Below, in pieces: positions 28,801-36,082 of a stretch of DNA of 64,000 nt (position 1 is the first letter of the stretch; every line of letters starts with the position of its first letter). The DNA is from Globodera rostochiensis (taxonomy: Eukaryota > Nematoda > Chromadorea > Rhabditida > Heteroderidae): positions 2,600,346 through 2,664,345 of the forward strand of contig JAEVLN010000008.1 in the NCBI GenBank assembly GCA_018350325.1, written 5' to 3'. The position numbers and the translations under genes are program-made. The notes beneath the pieces were generated by a model. It was not told the origin of the DNA. It worked only from the letters and a program-made list of their open reading frames with translations, and searched no databases.

Positions 28801-30719
28801 AGTCCCCCCCCTCCTCAGCCCCCCCCCAAATCCCCCCCCCCTCCTCAGCCCCCCCACAAAGTCCCCCCCCCACCCTCAGCCCCCCCCCACCCCAAGGTCC
28901 CCCCCCTCCTCAGCCCCCCCCAAAGTCCCCCCCCCTCCTCAGCCCCCCCCAAAGTCCCCCCCCCCTCCTCAGCCCCCCCCCCAAAGTCCCCCCCCCCTCC
29001 TCAGCCCCCCCCCAAAGTCCCCCCCCTCCTCAGCCCCCCCCCAAAGTCCCCCCCCCCTCCTCAGCCCCCCACAAAGTCCCCCCCCCCACCCTCAGCCCCC
29101 CCCCCAAAGTCCCCGCCCCCTCCTCGCCCCCCAAAGTCCCCCCCCCCTCCTCAGCCCCCCCCCCCAAAGTCCCCCCCCCTCCTCGCCCCCCCCCCCCAAA
29201 GTCCCCCCCCCCTCCTCAGCCCCCCCACAAAGTCCCCCCCCCCCCCTCAGGCCCCCCCCCAAGGTCCCCGCCCCCTCCTCAGCCCCCCCCCAAAGTCCCC
29301 GCCCCTCCTCAGCCCCCCCCCAAAGTCCCCCCCCCCTCCTCAGCCCCCCCCCCAAAGTCCCCCCCCCTCCTCAGCCCCCCCCCAAAGTCCCCCCCCCTCC
29401 TCAGCCCCCCCCAAGGTCCCCCCCCCTCCTCAGCCCCCCCCCAAAGTCCCCCCCCCCCTCCTCAGCCCCCCCCCAAAGTCCCCCCCTCCTCAGCCCCCCC
29501 CCAAAGTCCCTCCCCCCCTCCTCAGCCCCCCCCCAAAGCCCCCCCCCTCCTCAGCCCCCCCCCAAAGTCCCCCCCCCCCTCCTCAGCCCCCCCACAAGTC
29601 CCCCCCCCCCACCCTCAGCCCCCCCCCAAAGTCCCCGCCCCCTCCTCAGCCCCCCAAGTCCCCCCCCCCCCTCCTCAGCCCCCCCACAAAGTCCCCCCCC
29701 CACCCTCAGCCCCCCCCAAAGTCCCCGCCCCCTCCTCAGCCCCCCAAAGTCCCCCCCCTCCTCAGCCCCCCCCCCAAAGTCCCCCCCCTCCTCAGCCCCC
29801 CCCCCCAAAGTCCCCCCCCCCTCCTCAGCCCCCCACAAAGTCCCCCCCCCCACCCTCAGCCCCCCCAAAGTCCCCGCCCCCTCCTCAGCCCCCAAAGTCC
29901 CCCCCCCCTCCTCAGCCCCCCCCCCCCAAAGTCCCCCCCCCCCTCCTCAGCCCCCCCCCCCCAAAGTCCCCCCCCCCCCCTCCTCAGCCCCCCCACAAAG
30001 TCCCCCCCCCCCCTCAGCCCCCCCCAAAGTCCCCGCCCCCTCCTCAGCCCCCCCCCCAAAGTCCCCGCCCCTCCTCAGCCCCCCCCCCAAAGTCCCCCCC
30101 CTCCTCAGCCCCCCCCCAAAGTCCCCCCCCTCCTCAGCCCCCCCACAAAGTCCCCCCCCCCCACCCTCAGCCCACCCCCCAAAGTCCCGCCCCCTCCTCA
30201 GCCCCCCAAAGTCTCCCCCCCCCTCCTCAGCCCCCCCCCCAAAGTCCCCCCCCCTCAGCCCCCCCCCCCCAAAGTCCCCCCCCCCTCCTCAGCCCCCCCA
30301 CAAAGCCCCCCCCCACCCTCAGCCCCCCCCCCCCAAAGTCCCCGCCCCCTCCTCAGCCCCCCAAGTCCCCCCCCCCCCTCCTCAGCCCCCCCACAAAGTC
30401 CCCCCCCCACCCTCAGCCCCCCCAAGTCCCCCCCCACCCTCCTCAGCCCTCCCAAAGTCCCCCCCTCCTCAGCCCCCCCCCTCCCCACTAACGCAGCAAA
30501 TCCGTCGCCTAAATCCACCGCAGTTTATCCCACAAAAATAAATTTAAAATTAGACACGGGGACAGATCATCGAATATTAGATTTTAATTCCGTTCCGATC
30601 AAATCATTGGACAGACAGGAAATGTATTCTCTTTGCGAAATTGGGAAAGTGTTTCTCACCGTTCTCAGAAAGGACACATCGTCTTGCTCGCCCCCGGCGC
30701 TTTCTTCTTTGTCGCCCAT
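1..30719 (-). CDS. unc-68: Ryanodine receptor (UNC-68-like), C-terminus outside window
   Basis: Intracellular Ca2+-release channel of the sarcoplasmic/endoplasmic reticulum. About 100 exons read leftwards in the order known for animal RyRs: N-terminal and MIR domains, SPRY1, RyR repeats 1-2, SPRY2, SPRY3, solenoid/RIH regions, RyR repeats 3-4, central solenoid, EF-hand pair, divergent region and first membrane segments. The pore helix and selectivity filter are not reached. Most junctions were placed by GT/GC-AG signals plus frame and family similarity. Uncertain points are 20230-20875, the donors near 26533, 15345 and 11001, and the junction at 2164-2250. The family is usually about 5000 aa, and the size here fits that. 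Several introns carry tandem arrays. The identification is secure; individual exon edges may be off by a few bases. Confidence 0.96.
1943..3141 (-). CDS. unc-68: Ryanodine receptor exons 91-95: EF-hand pair and end of central solenoid
   Basis: Exons lie at 3032-3141, 2667 to about 2936, 2476-2611, 2251-2431 and 1943-2163. [20 protein letters not shown] leads to DMFLKLK, then two EF-hand loops, [12 protein letters not shown] and [12 protein letters not shown]. Both have canonical acidic/Asn residues at positions 1, 3 and 5 and Glu at 12, unlike the degenerate loops of vertebrate RyRs. [30 protein letters not shown] and FCEDTIFE follow, then MQHAAEIS. The intron before the EF exon is partly made of copies of the preceding exon end. 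The 2164-2250 segment is either an intron without AG or a coding insert. Confidence 0.88.
2931..3060. repeat. Triplicated exon-end/donor unit (about 49 bp)
   Basis: Three head-to-tail copies of GTACCTTCAGTTTGAGGAAC plus ATGTCTGAA and a G-run begin at about 2931, 2980 and 3030. On the gene strand each copy contains the end of the exon coding for DMFLKLK and its GTACC donor. Only the rightmost copy continues into the complete exon 3032-3141. Confidence 0.85.
3169..3347. mobile_element. MITE-like element with terminal inverted repeats, inside a RyR intron
   Basis: The 179-bp segment begins CTAGAGATCGGACAGGG and ends with the near-complement of this (CCGGTCTCTAG). Identical 6-bp TGCCAA flanks it at 3163-3168 and 3348-3353, as expected for a target-site duplication. 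Inside are repeated GGTACTTTTCGGTACT-type motifs in both orientations. It has no coding capacity. The superfamily is not clear from a 6-bp duplication alone. Confidence 0.6.
3390..5012 (-). CDS. unc-68: Ryanodine receptor exons 82-90: central solenoid with RIH-associated domain
   Basis: Exons lie at 4888-5012, 4726-4821, 4506-4679, 4348-4456, 4096-4247, 3953-4052, 3787-3900, 3627-3713 and 3390-3576. Landmarks are [105 protein letters not shown] and [15 protein letters not shown]. This module couples cytoplasmic Ca2+, ATP and caffeine sensing to the pore in family structures. Exon 89 (3627) ends with a GC donor (CAG|GCAAAT), required to join ESIQ to GPCVGNQ. Confidence 0.93.
5077..6935 (-). 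CDS. unc-68: Ryanodine receptor exons 78-81
   Basis: Exons lie at 6750-6935, 6507-6656, 5957-6069 and 5077-5170. The protein reads [55 protein letters not shown] and [17 protein letters not shown]. The [11 protein letters not shown] string is nearly invariant in RyRs and belongs to the start of the central activation core. A 786-bp intron (5171-5956) holds a 26-bp minisatellite. The segment 6070-6506 is intronic: its long open frame does not match the family. Confidence 0.92.
5290..5532. repeat. 26-bp minisatellite, about 9 copies, in RyR intron
   Basis: The unit is CTGATCGGACTTTCCGTCTT followed by GGCCCT or TGCCCT, repeated about nine times with one- or two-base changes. Three reverse-strand frames stay open across it because the array lacks stops, but none matches a RyR exon. 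Confidence 0.9.
6985..8490. repeat. C-rich minisatellite array of 1.5 kb in RyR intron 77
   Basis: About 35 units of TCGGCAATCGCTTAGGTTGG (some with ATGG for ATCG) are separated by one or two C runs of variable length broken by CCCTCCC. Transcribed as G-rich RNA. The unit resembles the donor side of the intron, where GTCGGTCAACC follows GGGAGGGGCAG at 8499, suggesting growth from the exon-intron junction. Confidence 0.92.
8499..10288 (-). CDS. unc-68: Ryanodine receptor exons 71-77: helical domain after RyR repeats 3-4
   Basis: Exons lie at 10176-10288, 9968-10116, 9818-9920, 9667-9767, 9285-9609, 8851-9235 and 8499-8792. Matches include [84 protein letters not shown] and [14 protein letters not shown]. 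The final residues GQ meet [11 protein letters not shown] of the next exon across a 1.56-kb repeat-filled intron. All phases agree with the family order. Confidence 0.92.
10338..12278 (-). CDS. unc-68: Ryanodine receptor exons 63-70: RyR repeats 3 and 4
   Basis: Exons lie at 12159-12278, 11851-12090, 11298-11516, about 11001-11159, 10870-10968, 10659-10825, 10475-10604 and 10338-10430. Repeat 3 shows [21 protein letters not shown] and [10 protein letters not shown]; repeat 4 shows [30 protein letters not shown] and [11 protein letters not shown]. The phosphorylation hot-spot of vertebrate RyRs lies between these repeats. Exon 64 ends inside the copy unit of the 11517-11850 array. Exon 68 appears to use a GC donor (AG|GCGAGC), and exon 66 either a 32-nt intron or a GC donor. 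Confidence 0.88.
11530..11850. repeat. About 67-bp array containing an exon end and donor, 5 copies
   Basis: On the gene strand each unit reads GGAAAGGGCCGAGTTGGCC then AAAGTTTGTGGGGACGGAC, ATGGCA and a C run. The rightmost copy holds the true end of exon 64 and its GTTTGTG donor at 11850/11851; the other four are decoy copies within the intron. Confidence 0.88.
12366..15185 (-). CDS. unc-68: Ryanodine receptor exons 54-62: RIH region of the central shell
   Basis: Exons lie at 15067-15185, 14788-14932, 14603-14677, 14417-14557, 14159-14371, 13699-13837, 12716-12801, 12459-12668 and 12366-12416. Landmarks are [132 protein letters not shown] and [16 protein letters not shown]. This is the most conserved part of the helical scaffold. 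Introns 14933-15066, 13838-14158 and 12802-13698 hold repeats or unassigned sequence. Confidence 0.92.
13870..14150. repeat. TGATCAGT-containing minisatellite in RyR intron
   Basis: Imperfect units of about 28-35 bp built from GAACAAACTCTGATCAGTG and GTATATGATT or GTATGAGT, about nine copies. The array fills the 0.3-kb intron 13838-14158. Confidence 0.85.
14969..15066. repeat. CAGAA pentanucleotide microsatellite
   Basis: About 19 copies of ACAGA/CAGAA with two CAAAA interruptions. On the gene strand it reads GTTCT repeats, and the first copy supplies the GT donor of the exon ending at 15067. Confidence 0.93.
15345..18390 (-). CDS. unc-68: Ryanodine receptor exons 40-53: junctional solenoid
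   Basis: Exons lie at 18221-18390, 18089-18178, 17965-18029, 17716-17850, 17473-17646, 17063-17344, 16908-16992, 16367-16475, 16180-16316, 16005-16078, 15882-15950, 15719-15824, 15568-15673 and about 15345-15508. Matches include [89 protein letters not shown]-type ends and [16 protein letters not shown]. Exon 46 (16908) ends at a GC donor (CAG|GCACGG). A Glu/Lys-rich tract at 16180-16316 corresponds to the acidic variable insert of this region. The last donor near 15345 is uncertain. Confidence 0.87.
16560..16890. repeat. About 62-bp minisatellite, 5 copies, in RyR intron
   Basis: Units carry ATTGCTCTCGAGAGTGAATA, GAGAGTGATCACTAATTACC and a run of about 10-12 C then CAGAAA. CTCTCGAGAG and TGATCA are short palindromes in each copy. 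Lies in intron 16476-16907. Confidence 0.88.
18443..19394 (-). CDS. unc-68: Ryanodine receptor exons 35-39: SPRY3
   Basis: Exons lie at 19222-19394, 19025-19163, 18870-18941, 18733-18804 and 18443-18626. Landmarks are [85 protein letters not shown] and [10 protein letters not shown]. These are the hallmark strands of the third SPRY domain. All five junctions are in phase with GT-AG introns. Confidence 0.92.
19443..21185 (-). CDS. unc-68: Ryanodine receptor exons 29-34: low-complexity linker between SPRY2 and SPRY3
   Basis: Exons lie at 21080-21185, 20876-21036, 20089-20229, 19821-19954 and 19443-19750. They encode Lys/Glu/Arg- and Ser-rich sequence (for example [48 protein letters not shown] and a basic [14 protein letters not shown] tract). 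No fold is recognised; the same inter-SPRY segment is variable in other RyRs. Exon 34 ends before a 48-nt intron that joins EMGEQ to VDEYYYG. At least one exon in 20230-20875 is unresolved, so this block is the weakest part of the model. Confidence 0.7.
21282..22240 (-). CDS. unc-68: Ryanodine receptor exons 25-28: SPRY2
   Basis: Exons lie at 22140-22240, 21856-22008, 21689-21816 and 21282-21644. The reading includes [75 protein letters not shown] and [15 protein letters not shown]. This matches the second SPRY domain and the conserved strand following it in all RyRs. The 363-nt exon 28 is one of the longer exons in the gene. Confidence 0.92.
22290..22460. repeat. AT-rich tandem repeat
   Basis: Repeats of TTTTTAAATGATTATTAATT and TATTATTCTTTT occupy most of intron 22241-22464. 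Low complexity, no coding signal. Confidence 0.8.
22465..23834 (-). CDS. unc-68: Ryanodine receptor exons 19-24: RyR repeats 1 and 2
   Basis: Exons lie at 23732-23834, 23471-23680, 23279-23410, 22994-23203, 22604-22675 and 22465-22552. The first repeat shows [22 protein letters not shown] and GWIYGE. The second shows [25 protein letters not shown] and GWTFGISE followed by [15 protein letters not shown]. This tandem RyR repeat is diagnostic of ryanodine receptors. Introns 22676-22993 (ATCGATCGGAGC-type repeat) and 22241-22464 (AT-rich repeat) flank the last exons. Confidence 0.9.
22700..22850. repeat. ATCAATCGATCGGAGCTTTA tandem repeat
   Basis: About seven imperfect 20-22-bp units with a self-complementary ATCGATCG or ATCGAT core in the intron between RyR repeats exons. 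Confidence 0.82.
23970..24649 (-). CDS. unc-68: Ryanodine receptor exons 16-18: SPRY1
   Basis: Exons lie at 24411-24649, 24137-24243 and 23970-24046. They encode the first SPRY beta-sandwich: [26 protein letters not shown], a Gly-rich [20 protein letters not shown] turn, [19 protein letters not shown] and [17 protein letters not shown] domains in RyRs are cytoplasmic interaction modules on the clamp and corner regions. Phases close across both introns. Confidence 0.9.
24733..25952 (-). CDS. unc-68: Ryanodine receptor exons 10-15: N-terminal solenoid (RIH)
   Basis: Exons lie at 25850-25952, 25641-25716, 25383-25589, 25083-25303, 24927-24969 (a 43-nt microexon) and 24733-24866. Landmarks are [67 protein letters not shown] and [13 protein letters not shown], all typical of the RyR RIH helical solenoid between the N-terminal trefoils and SPRY1. 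The 25383 exon ends at a GC donor (CAG|GCAAGA); the GC reading is needed to join GEENQ to LMWEEIS in frame. Confidence 0.9.
26022..28099 (-). CDS. unc-68: Ryanodine receptor exons 2-9: N-terminal ligand-type and MIR domains
   Basis: Exons lie at 27787-28099, 27492-27589, 27342-27434, 27047-27191, 26754-26880, about 26533-26710, 26353-26474 and 26022-26133. They encode the two N-terminal beta-trefoils shared with InsP3 receptors and the MIR repeats. Recognisable stretches are [90 protein letters not shown] and [11 protein letters not shown]. This cytoplasmic region forms the channel's N-terminal ring in family structures. The intron 26881-27046 contains GGAAAGC/CCCC repeats. The donor near 26533 is the least certain edge. 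Confidence 0.9.
26895..27030. repeat. CCGGAAAGCTCC/CCC tandem repeat
   Basis: About eleven 12-14-bp units of CCGGAAAGC with C-runs, in the intron between two MIR-domain exons. Confidence 0.85.
28545..30485. repeat. C-rich minisatellite array of 1.9 kb in RyR intron 1
   Basis: About 65 units of roughly 29-31 bp, CCCAAAGTCCCCCCCCTCCT then CAGCCCCCC, with variable C-run length. No stops occur on the plus strand in any frame, so long proline-rich frames of 677-802 codons appear; these are artefacts. The unc-68 transcript would carry it as G-runs split by ACTTTG and CTGAGGAG. Confidence 0.95.
30660..30719 (-). CDS. unc-68: Ryanodine receptor exon 1 with start codon
   Basis: A 60-nt exon encodes a 20-residue acidic N-terminus beginning MGDKEES and ending DDVSFLRT, then a good GT donor. 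Exon 2 at 28099 resumes with GDIVCLTC in the same phase. This reproduces the Phe-Leu-Arg-Thr motif that opens animal RyRs just before the first beta-trefoil, so the start choice is well supported. Exon 1 is separated from exon 2 by a 2.56-kb intron almost filled by a C-rich tandem array. Confidence 0.88.
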
Positions 30720-31829
30720 TAATTTCGTCGGAAAATTAAATCAGTCCAAAATAAACGCACATTTTTTTGGAGTAAACCTAAGAAATTGTTAGTTTCGGCA
30801 AACTTAATTGAAGTCTCACTTAATGAGTTTCGTTCGAAGCGAATTATGCCAAATTAGAGAAGAAGCAACAGTTTCATTCCCTCACTCCAATCAAATTTTT
30901 CACCTTTTCGACTTTTATTTTACGAAAAAATGTTCTTTTTTGTTCCTTTTAAACAATGGAAGGGAAAGGGATCATTTTGGTGTGAATAGCAAATGAATGA
31001 AGTGGGGCGGTGGCTGAAGAAACGCAAATTGAAATGGGAGGGGGGGGGGGAATGCCCGAGGCGATGGCACACACACACACCTTAACGAAGGTGCGGCGTA
31101 CGGATGGCATTATTAAATGACGCTAAAGGGGGTAAATGTTAATGATGGAAGCGGGGGAAATGAAGGCAATGAGAGAGCGGGGGAAGCGAGAGACGTCAGG
31201 CGGACGAGGGAAAAGCCATTGATTGGCCCTTTTCTGTCATTTTCGACTCAAATGACGTCAGCCATATCGCTGCGCGGACTTAATGAATGAAAGGGACCAT
31301 TGAATTTGTTTGCTTTTTCACGGAAAGAATGAATTTCACACCCCCCCCCCCCCACCCGACAATGGGGGAATACCATAAATGCACGTATCAAATCCAAAAC
31401 GGATGTCAAAGAAACGGGAAATGATTTTTGGATCGATCGGAAGACAGCAGGCGGAAAGCACATTTGGCGAGAGGGATTGGGGTCCTAGCGGGGCTGAACA
31501 GAATACGGGCGGAAAGGGAAGCGGACAGCTGTCGTCTGGCGAGTGATGGGCGGCACAAAATGGAAGTAAAATCACTATTCTACTGAAAATAAAAATAAGC
31601 AACGAATTTTAATAAAAGTGTATGCCATTTTACAAATGATGACAAAATGTGTAAAGGCAGGCTCAAAAAACAGGAAAAATAATGAATTATACTAATTACC
31701 ATTCAGTCGTTCTCTTACATCAGTGCTTGTCGGCTCTCCTCACAATCCTAATAAGTAACAATTAATAAATTATTTCGTTACCGTATTAACTATTATATTG
31801 TAACATTTAAAAAAGATCGAAATTTCAGT
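30720..31829. other. Region upstream of the ryanodine receptor start; no gene seen
   Basis: The 1.1 kb between the RyR start codon and the RBR ligase stop should hold the RyR promoter and 5' UTR. It has an ACAC run near 31070, a G run near 31040, a C run near 31342, and AT-rich sequence after 31600. No open frame with family similarity or sensible splice sites was found on either strand. Confidence 0.6.
30778..30779 (-). promoter_or_regulatory. Candidate trans-splice or 5'-UTR acceptor upstream of RyR start
   Basis: TTTCTTAG on the gene strand, about 58 nt 5' of the ATG, looks like a nematode acceptor with no matching donor seen. Spliced-leader addition is a known nematode mechanism; use of this site is inference. 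Confidence 0.3.
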
Positions 31830-34800
31830 TCACCGTAGTTTTTCCATAAAATTCTTGATCTTTCCTGTCTTACAGATAAGCTCCGCTACCTTCTTGTATT
31901 GACGATACATTGCCTCCAAATTGTCGCCGTATTTAAGCAACGGATCTTCATTGCCGCCCTCCTCTTCGTTCTCTTCTTGCTCCTCTTTCTGAGTGTACGC
32001 TTCGATCACCATCAAAGCATGGGCGTAGTATGGGTCCGTCATCATCAGCCCGTCCGGGGCCACCTCGACGTTCATCATCACCGCCGCTCTTTCGTACCCA
32101 ATTTGCTGCACGAGAAGCCCGAAGTGCTGATTCACTTCGTCGTCTATGAACCCAGGCTCGCCGATTGATCCATGAAGCTCTCGCAAATGTCTGTAGACTT
32201 CGTCCGTTGTCCCGGCCTAAGAGTGTGCAAAAATTAAATGTATCGTTTTCTAAACAAACTTGAAAGTTAATGCAAAGCCAACAAAAGTGAACGCCACACT
32301 GATTGCAGTACATATGGTTGCATCCAGGCCCCTTCTCAATGAGCATTTTGCAATGGACATTTGGGCACAAACGTCGATGCGTAGGAAGTTCGCTTAAAAT
32401 GGAAAGATTCTCCGAGAAATACAATACATGACAACACATTTTTTAAAAAACACGGGAGAATTAGTGCCATCATGAAGCACGCTGATCTAAACCGGGCTTG
32501 CAAAAATTCAAAAAATATGCCCCCCCCCGGATTTTGGTCGCTTAATTTTAATCTTTTTTAAAAATGATAAAAATGAGTTTTAAAAAGTGAAAAATCACAT
32601 TAAATGCAAATACTCACTTCTTCCAAGCTGTGAGGTCTGGATATTCGATACCGAATTTTTGTTCCTGTCTCTGAATATTGTTCGAAGGTTATTGTTGTTT
32701 ATTCATCAACACCCACCTCTTGGCAAGTGATGTGCTGGTGAACGGCCTCTCCACACAATGTGCAACGTTTCATCTCACACCCAATGCAAATCATCGAAGT
32801 GCCAACGGCACTTATCGCCCCCTCCTTTGTCAACGGCATCAGAGAATGACAGTCCGCCGTCTGACATCGGATAAATTCGCTTCGGTGGGTGTAAAGGAAC
32901 GAATCCAGCGAAATATGAAACACCGGAGTCAAAAACTGTTGAATTTCGTCCACATCCGGAAAATTGCGTGACAGGACCAGCTAAACATTTAAAAATTATT
33001 AATTTTCTTATTTACAGTGACCGAATTCTCACGGCAATATCCTCAAACAGAATCTGATACAAACATCCGGATTGGCAACTGACGGGGAATTGCGTGGCGT
33101 TTTTGAGCAGTCCAATGAAACAATCGTCGCAGTAAACGTGCCCACATAAGGAGAGTCGAATGTATTTGCCAACGATTGGGGCGAAACAAATGGCGCAACA
33201 TTCAGTCGGATACGAAGAATCGTCGAGAAAGCATCCGACACTGTTTTTAGCATTGTAACCGGCAAAATATTCAAATATGTTGCCAGATTTGGTCTAAACA
33301 GTTGCAATGCCAAACAACCTCCAAAATTGTAAGCAAACACACCTCCACCGTAACGGTGGATTCACGCGAAGTGTTTGTGAATGCAGACTCGAGTATCGGC
33401 TTCAGCTCTTTGACGATGGACGGCGTTAGCAACGTAATGAAAAAGCGACGAGACTTTGTGAAAAGCAACGGATTACAGCTCTGTAAAACAATTACTTTTA
33501 GGCTTGGGAATTTGACTATTACTGGACCTGTATTCTATACATGTACAGAAAAAGTACAGTCGTAATTCAAATATAATTCATTTATTTCCATTTGTCTTTA
33601 CTTTAATAGTGTTTACCCGATATCCGCAAAAATTCTCAGAAAGTTCGGTCAACTGCAACACTGCTGGTTCAAATTCTCCAAATGATTCTCCAAACGTCAC
33701 AACAATTGTGTCTTTCACTTCTTCAGACGGATTTGCAATTATTCGCGAAACTTGAAACCCAGGACCAAAAGAAACCTTAAGCAATGTTTAGTAAGGAAAC
33801 AGAAACATTTGACTCAACAGACATACCAACGCTCCACACTGTTCATCAAGCCACCGAAGGTTGTCCATCGTATCCAACATTTCAAATATACTATTCACCG
33901 TTCCGTCGGCAAGTTGGCAAAATTTGAACGCAGAACGGGCCGAACAAGTGAGTGACAGAACGCCAGTTGCAGGATTGTAGCCTCGAAAAATCGCAAGGTC
34001 ACCGCCGCAATACTTCTTGACAAAGTCGTTGGACAGCAATTTTTCGGCAACCATCGGTCCAATATTTATTTTAAGTTGGTTGAGCTGAAAAAAAACATTA
34101 AAAGAAAAAGAGCACAGATGTACCACCTGTTCCACTGGATATTCGTGAATGAGCGAACAAGGAAGTCTACAAACAAAAAACGCATTCAATACTTCAGCAT
34201 CCATTTCATTTTGAGAGAAACTATATGCAACTATCTGATTTTTGTTTTCTTTGGCCCAAAGCGTGCTTTTGCAAGCAAAACTGTGCTCCGGAAGCTTAAA
34301 AAAACATAAATGCTTAACAACTAACAACGGTCAAGCATACGTTGACTGAACGGCCGTGCGCCAAACTGAAAAAAACCCCATTGCCATCGCCGTTAAGGTC
34401 GTAAAAGTTGCAAATGTTGTCATTGAAGGCTTGGCAAAATGCATAGGAAAGTGCCGAAATGGTCAAAAATCCGACTTTGTTAGCGTCATGCTGAATTGTT
34501 TGGTTTACACCATTGATTCAAAGGGTTCATAAACCAAAACAATGGACTTAAACGTCCGTGTGTCCTGGTCAACACGTCGGCGCTCAGTGTAAAAGAGGTT
34601 TGTGCTGTGACCGGCTGCGAGTTCAGATGCTAACTCAGCAATTTCGACGATACGGTGTGTCTTGAAACCGCTGTTATGGCAAATTTTGCGCAACAAATTC
34701 TTTCCGCTTTTATCCAATGTGAGAAGGTAGAGTCGAAAAGAGAGTTCGAGATCGTCTGCAGGTTCACGAAGTAATTTTAGGTGCTCCTGGAAAACAAACT

Positions 34801-35419
34801 ATACACATAAAAACCCTCACGCCAGAGGTCGTATCTTTCCTTATTTTCGAATTTTGATTTTCAGCCTCTAATCCAATGCAAAATTGGTCAAAATTCTGCA
34901 CTTTTTAGAGCAATTTTGTTATTCAGTTAAAATCTTCAAAAAAAATTTCCGGCGCGGGCCTTTCCTTTAAAACACCGTATTTTTAAAACTTTGGTTGCAA
35001 ATCTGCTAACAAATTGAGTCAAAAATTCAAGAATTTTCACGGCGGCGCCTATCGGCACTGCCGAGCCCCTATATTTTAAAACCGCACGCAAAAAAAAAAA
35101 CATAAATTTTGCATGCGTTGTTTCTATAACATTTGCTGGATTTTTGGACATTTTCCAATTTTTTGCAATTGATGTCATTATTTTTGTAATTCGATACGAC
35201 CCCTGTTTAACGCGGGGAAAAAATACCAACCTTTGTGAACGCCAAACTACGCAAAAATTTCGCGCCAGAATGAGCCATCGAAACAACAAAAGCGGCTTCT
35301 TTTCCGACTCCGCAAAGTTCATTTGCGATTTGCAAGAAGGATTGCACTTTTGGATTTGTCATCAATTGTTTCTTCTGCTCCTTTCGTTCAACTTTTGTGA
35401 GCTCATGTTCCCGGTCCAT
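31830..35419 (-). CDS. RBR-type (RING-IBR-RING) E3 ubiquitin ligase, DEAH11/ariadne-like
   Basis: Twelve exons: 35231-35419, 34511-34786, 34341-34490, 34127-34294, 33827-34084, 33617-33775, 33343-33480, 33033-33293, 32717-32980, 32618-32670, 32260-32392 and 31830-32216. They join to an 811-aa frame. RING1 is CCAICFAPIVGKYIRLSLCG then HVYCDDC (about residues 465-515). An IBR with FIRCQTADCH, CIGCEMKRCTLCGE and HITCQE follows. RING2 is CPNVHCKMLIEKGPGCNHMY then CNQCGVHFCWLC; the Cys of GCNHM is the expected catalytic thioester residue. The arrangement RBR near the C-terminus, preceded by a long non-RING segment, resembles plant DEAH11/12 proteins, but no helicase motif is visible. Substrate unknown. 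Cytosolic location is inferred from the absence of a signal peptide. Confidence 0.88.
34930..35105. repeat. Dispersed repeat copy A (intron of the RBR gene)
   Basis: Contains CTAACAAATTGAGTCAAAAA and CGGCGGCGCCTATCGGCACT. A diverged second copy with AACAAATTGAGGCAAAATTC and AGCGGCGCCTGTCGGCACCG lies at about 35740-35830. Shared order and spacing suggest one repeat family, type unknown. Confidence 0.6.
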
Positions 35420-36082
35420 TTTATAGATAAATCTTTACATAAAAGAAAATATGAAACTTAAACACAGCACGGACCATTGATTGCGCCCGCGGCAAAACGG
35501 GCGGTTCCTGGGCTCCCAAATATGAGGTTTTAGCCTCATTTTGTGGTTTTTTGGAAGGACGATGAGGCTACATGTTTAAAATGAGGTTTGATGGTTTTTC
35601 AAAGTTCGTGTGGTTTTTTGGTAATTTCACTGATAAAATCAAAATTTTCTATTTAATTTTGAATATTTGGCGTAATGTTCATCTGGGTTTCATTTTGAAT
35701 GAAACAGCTTTTTGGTTTTAAATAATTGGGAATTTTCTAATTTTGTGGCAAACTTTTAACAAATTGAGGCAAAATTCGAAATTTCTCAGCGGCGCCTGTC
35801 GGCACCGCCGACCCCGCCACCCCAAAAAAAAACAACAGTATTGTTTCATTTAGAAAAGAACTGACTTTTGTGAAAATATTTGTTTTTTGACGTTTCGAGA
35901 TTTTTAGCTGAGTTGACATTTCGTACTTTTTTGTTGGTGCGCCAAACTAACGTCAGTAGAGATCACAGACAAACTAGTTTATTTGCTTTATATATATATA
36001 TATGTATTTTATGTACAACAAACAATGAGCACAATAGGAGGGAAAAACAATTGGTTTCGGAATTAGTAGCGCCCTTTGACAC
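35420..36082. other. Intergenic region between RBR ligase 5' end and transporter 3' end
   Basis: AT-rich. Holds a small palindrome (ATGAGGTTTTAGCCTCAT near 35522), the second copy of the dispersed repeat, and a TATATATA run near 35990. No gene seen. Confidence 0.6.
35740..35845. repeat. Dispersed repeat copy B (upstream of the RBR gene)
   Basis: Diverged direct copy of the 34930-35105 element, same GGCGCC-centred core followed by CCGCCGACCCC, then an A-run. Confidence 0.6.

Noticed and set aside
28384..30792. Open frames of 677-802 codons, proline-rich, on the plus strand
   Set aside because: All three frames are open because the array is nearly pure C. There is no conserved flank, and the region is the first intron of the ryanodine receptor.
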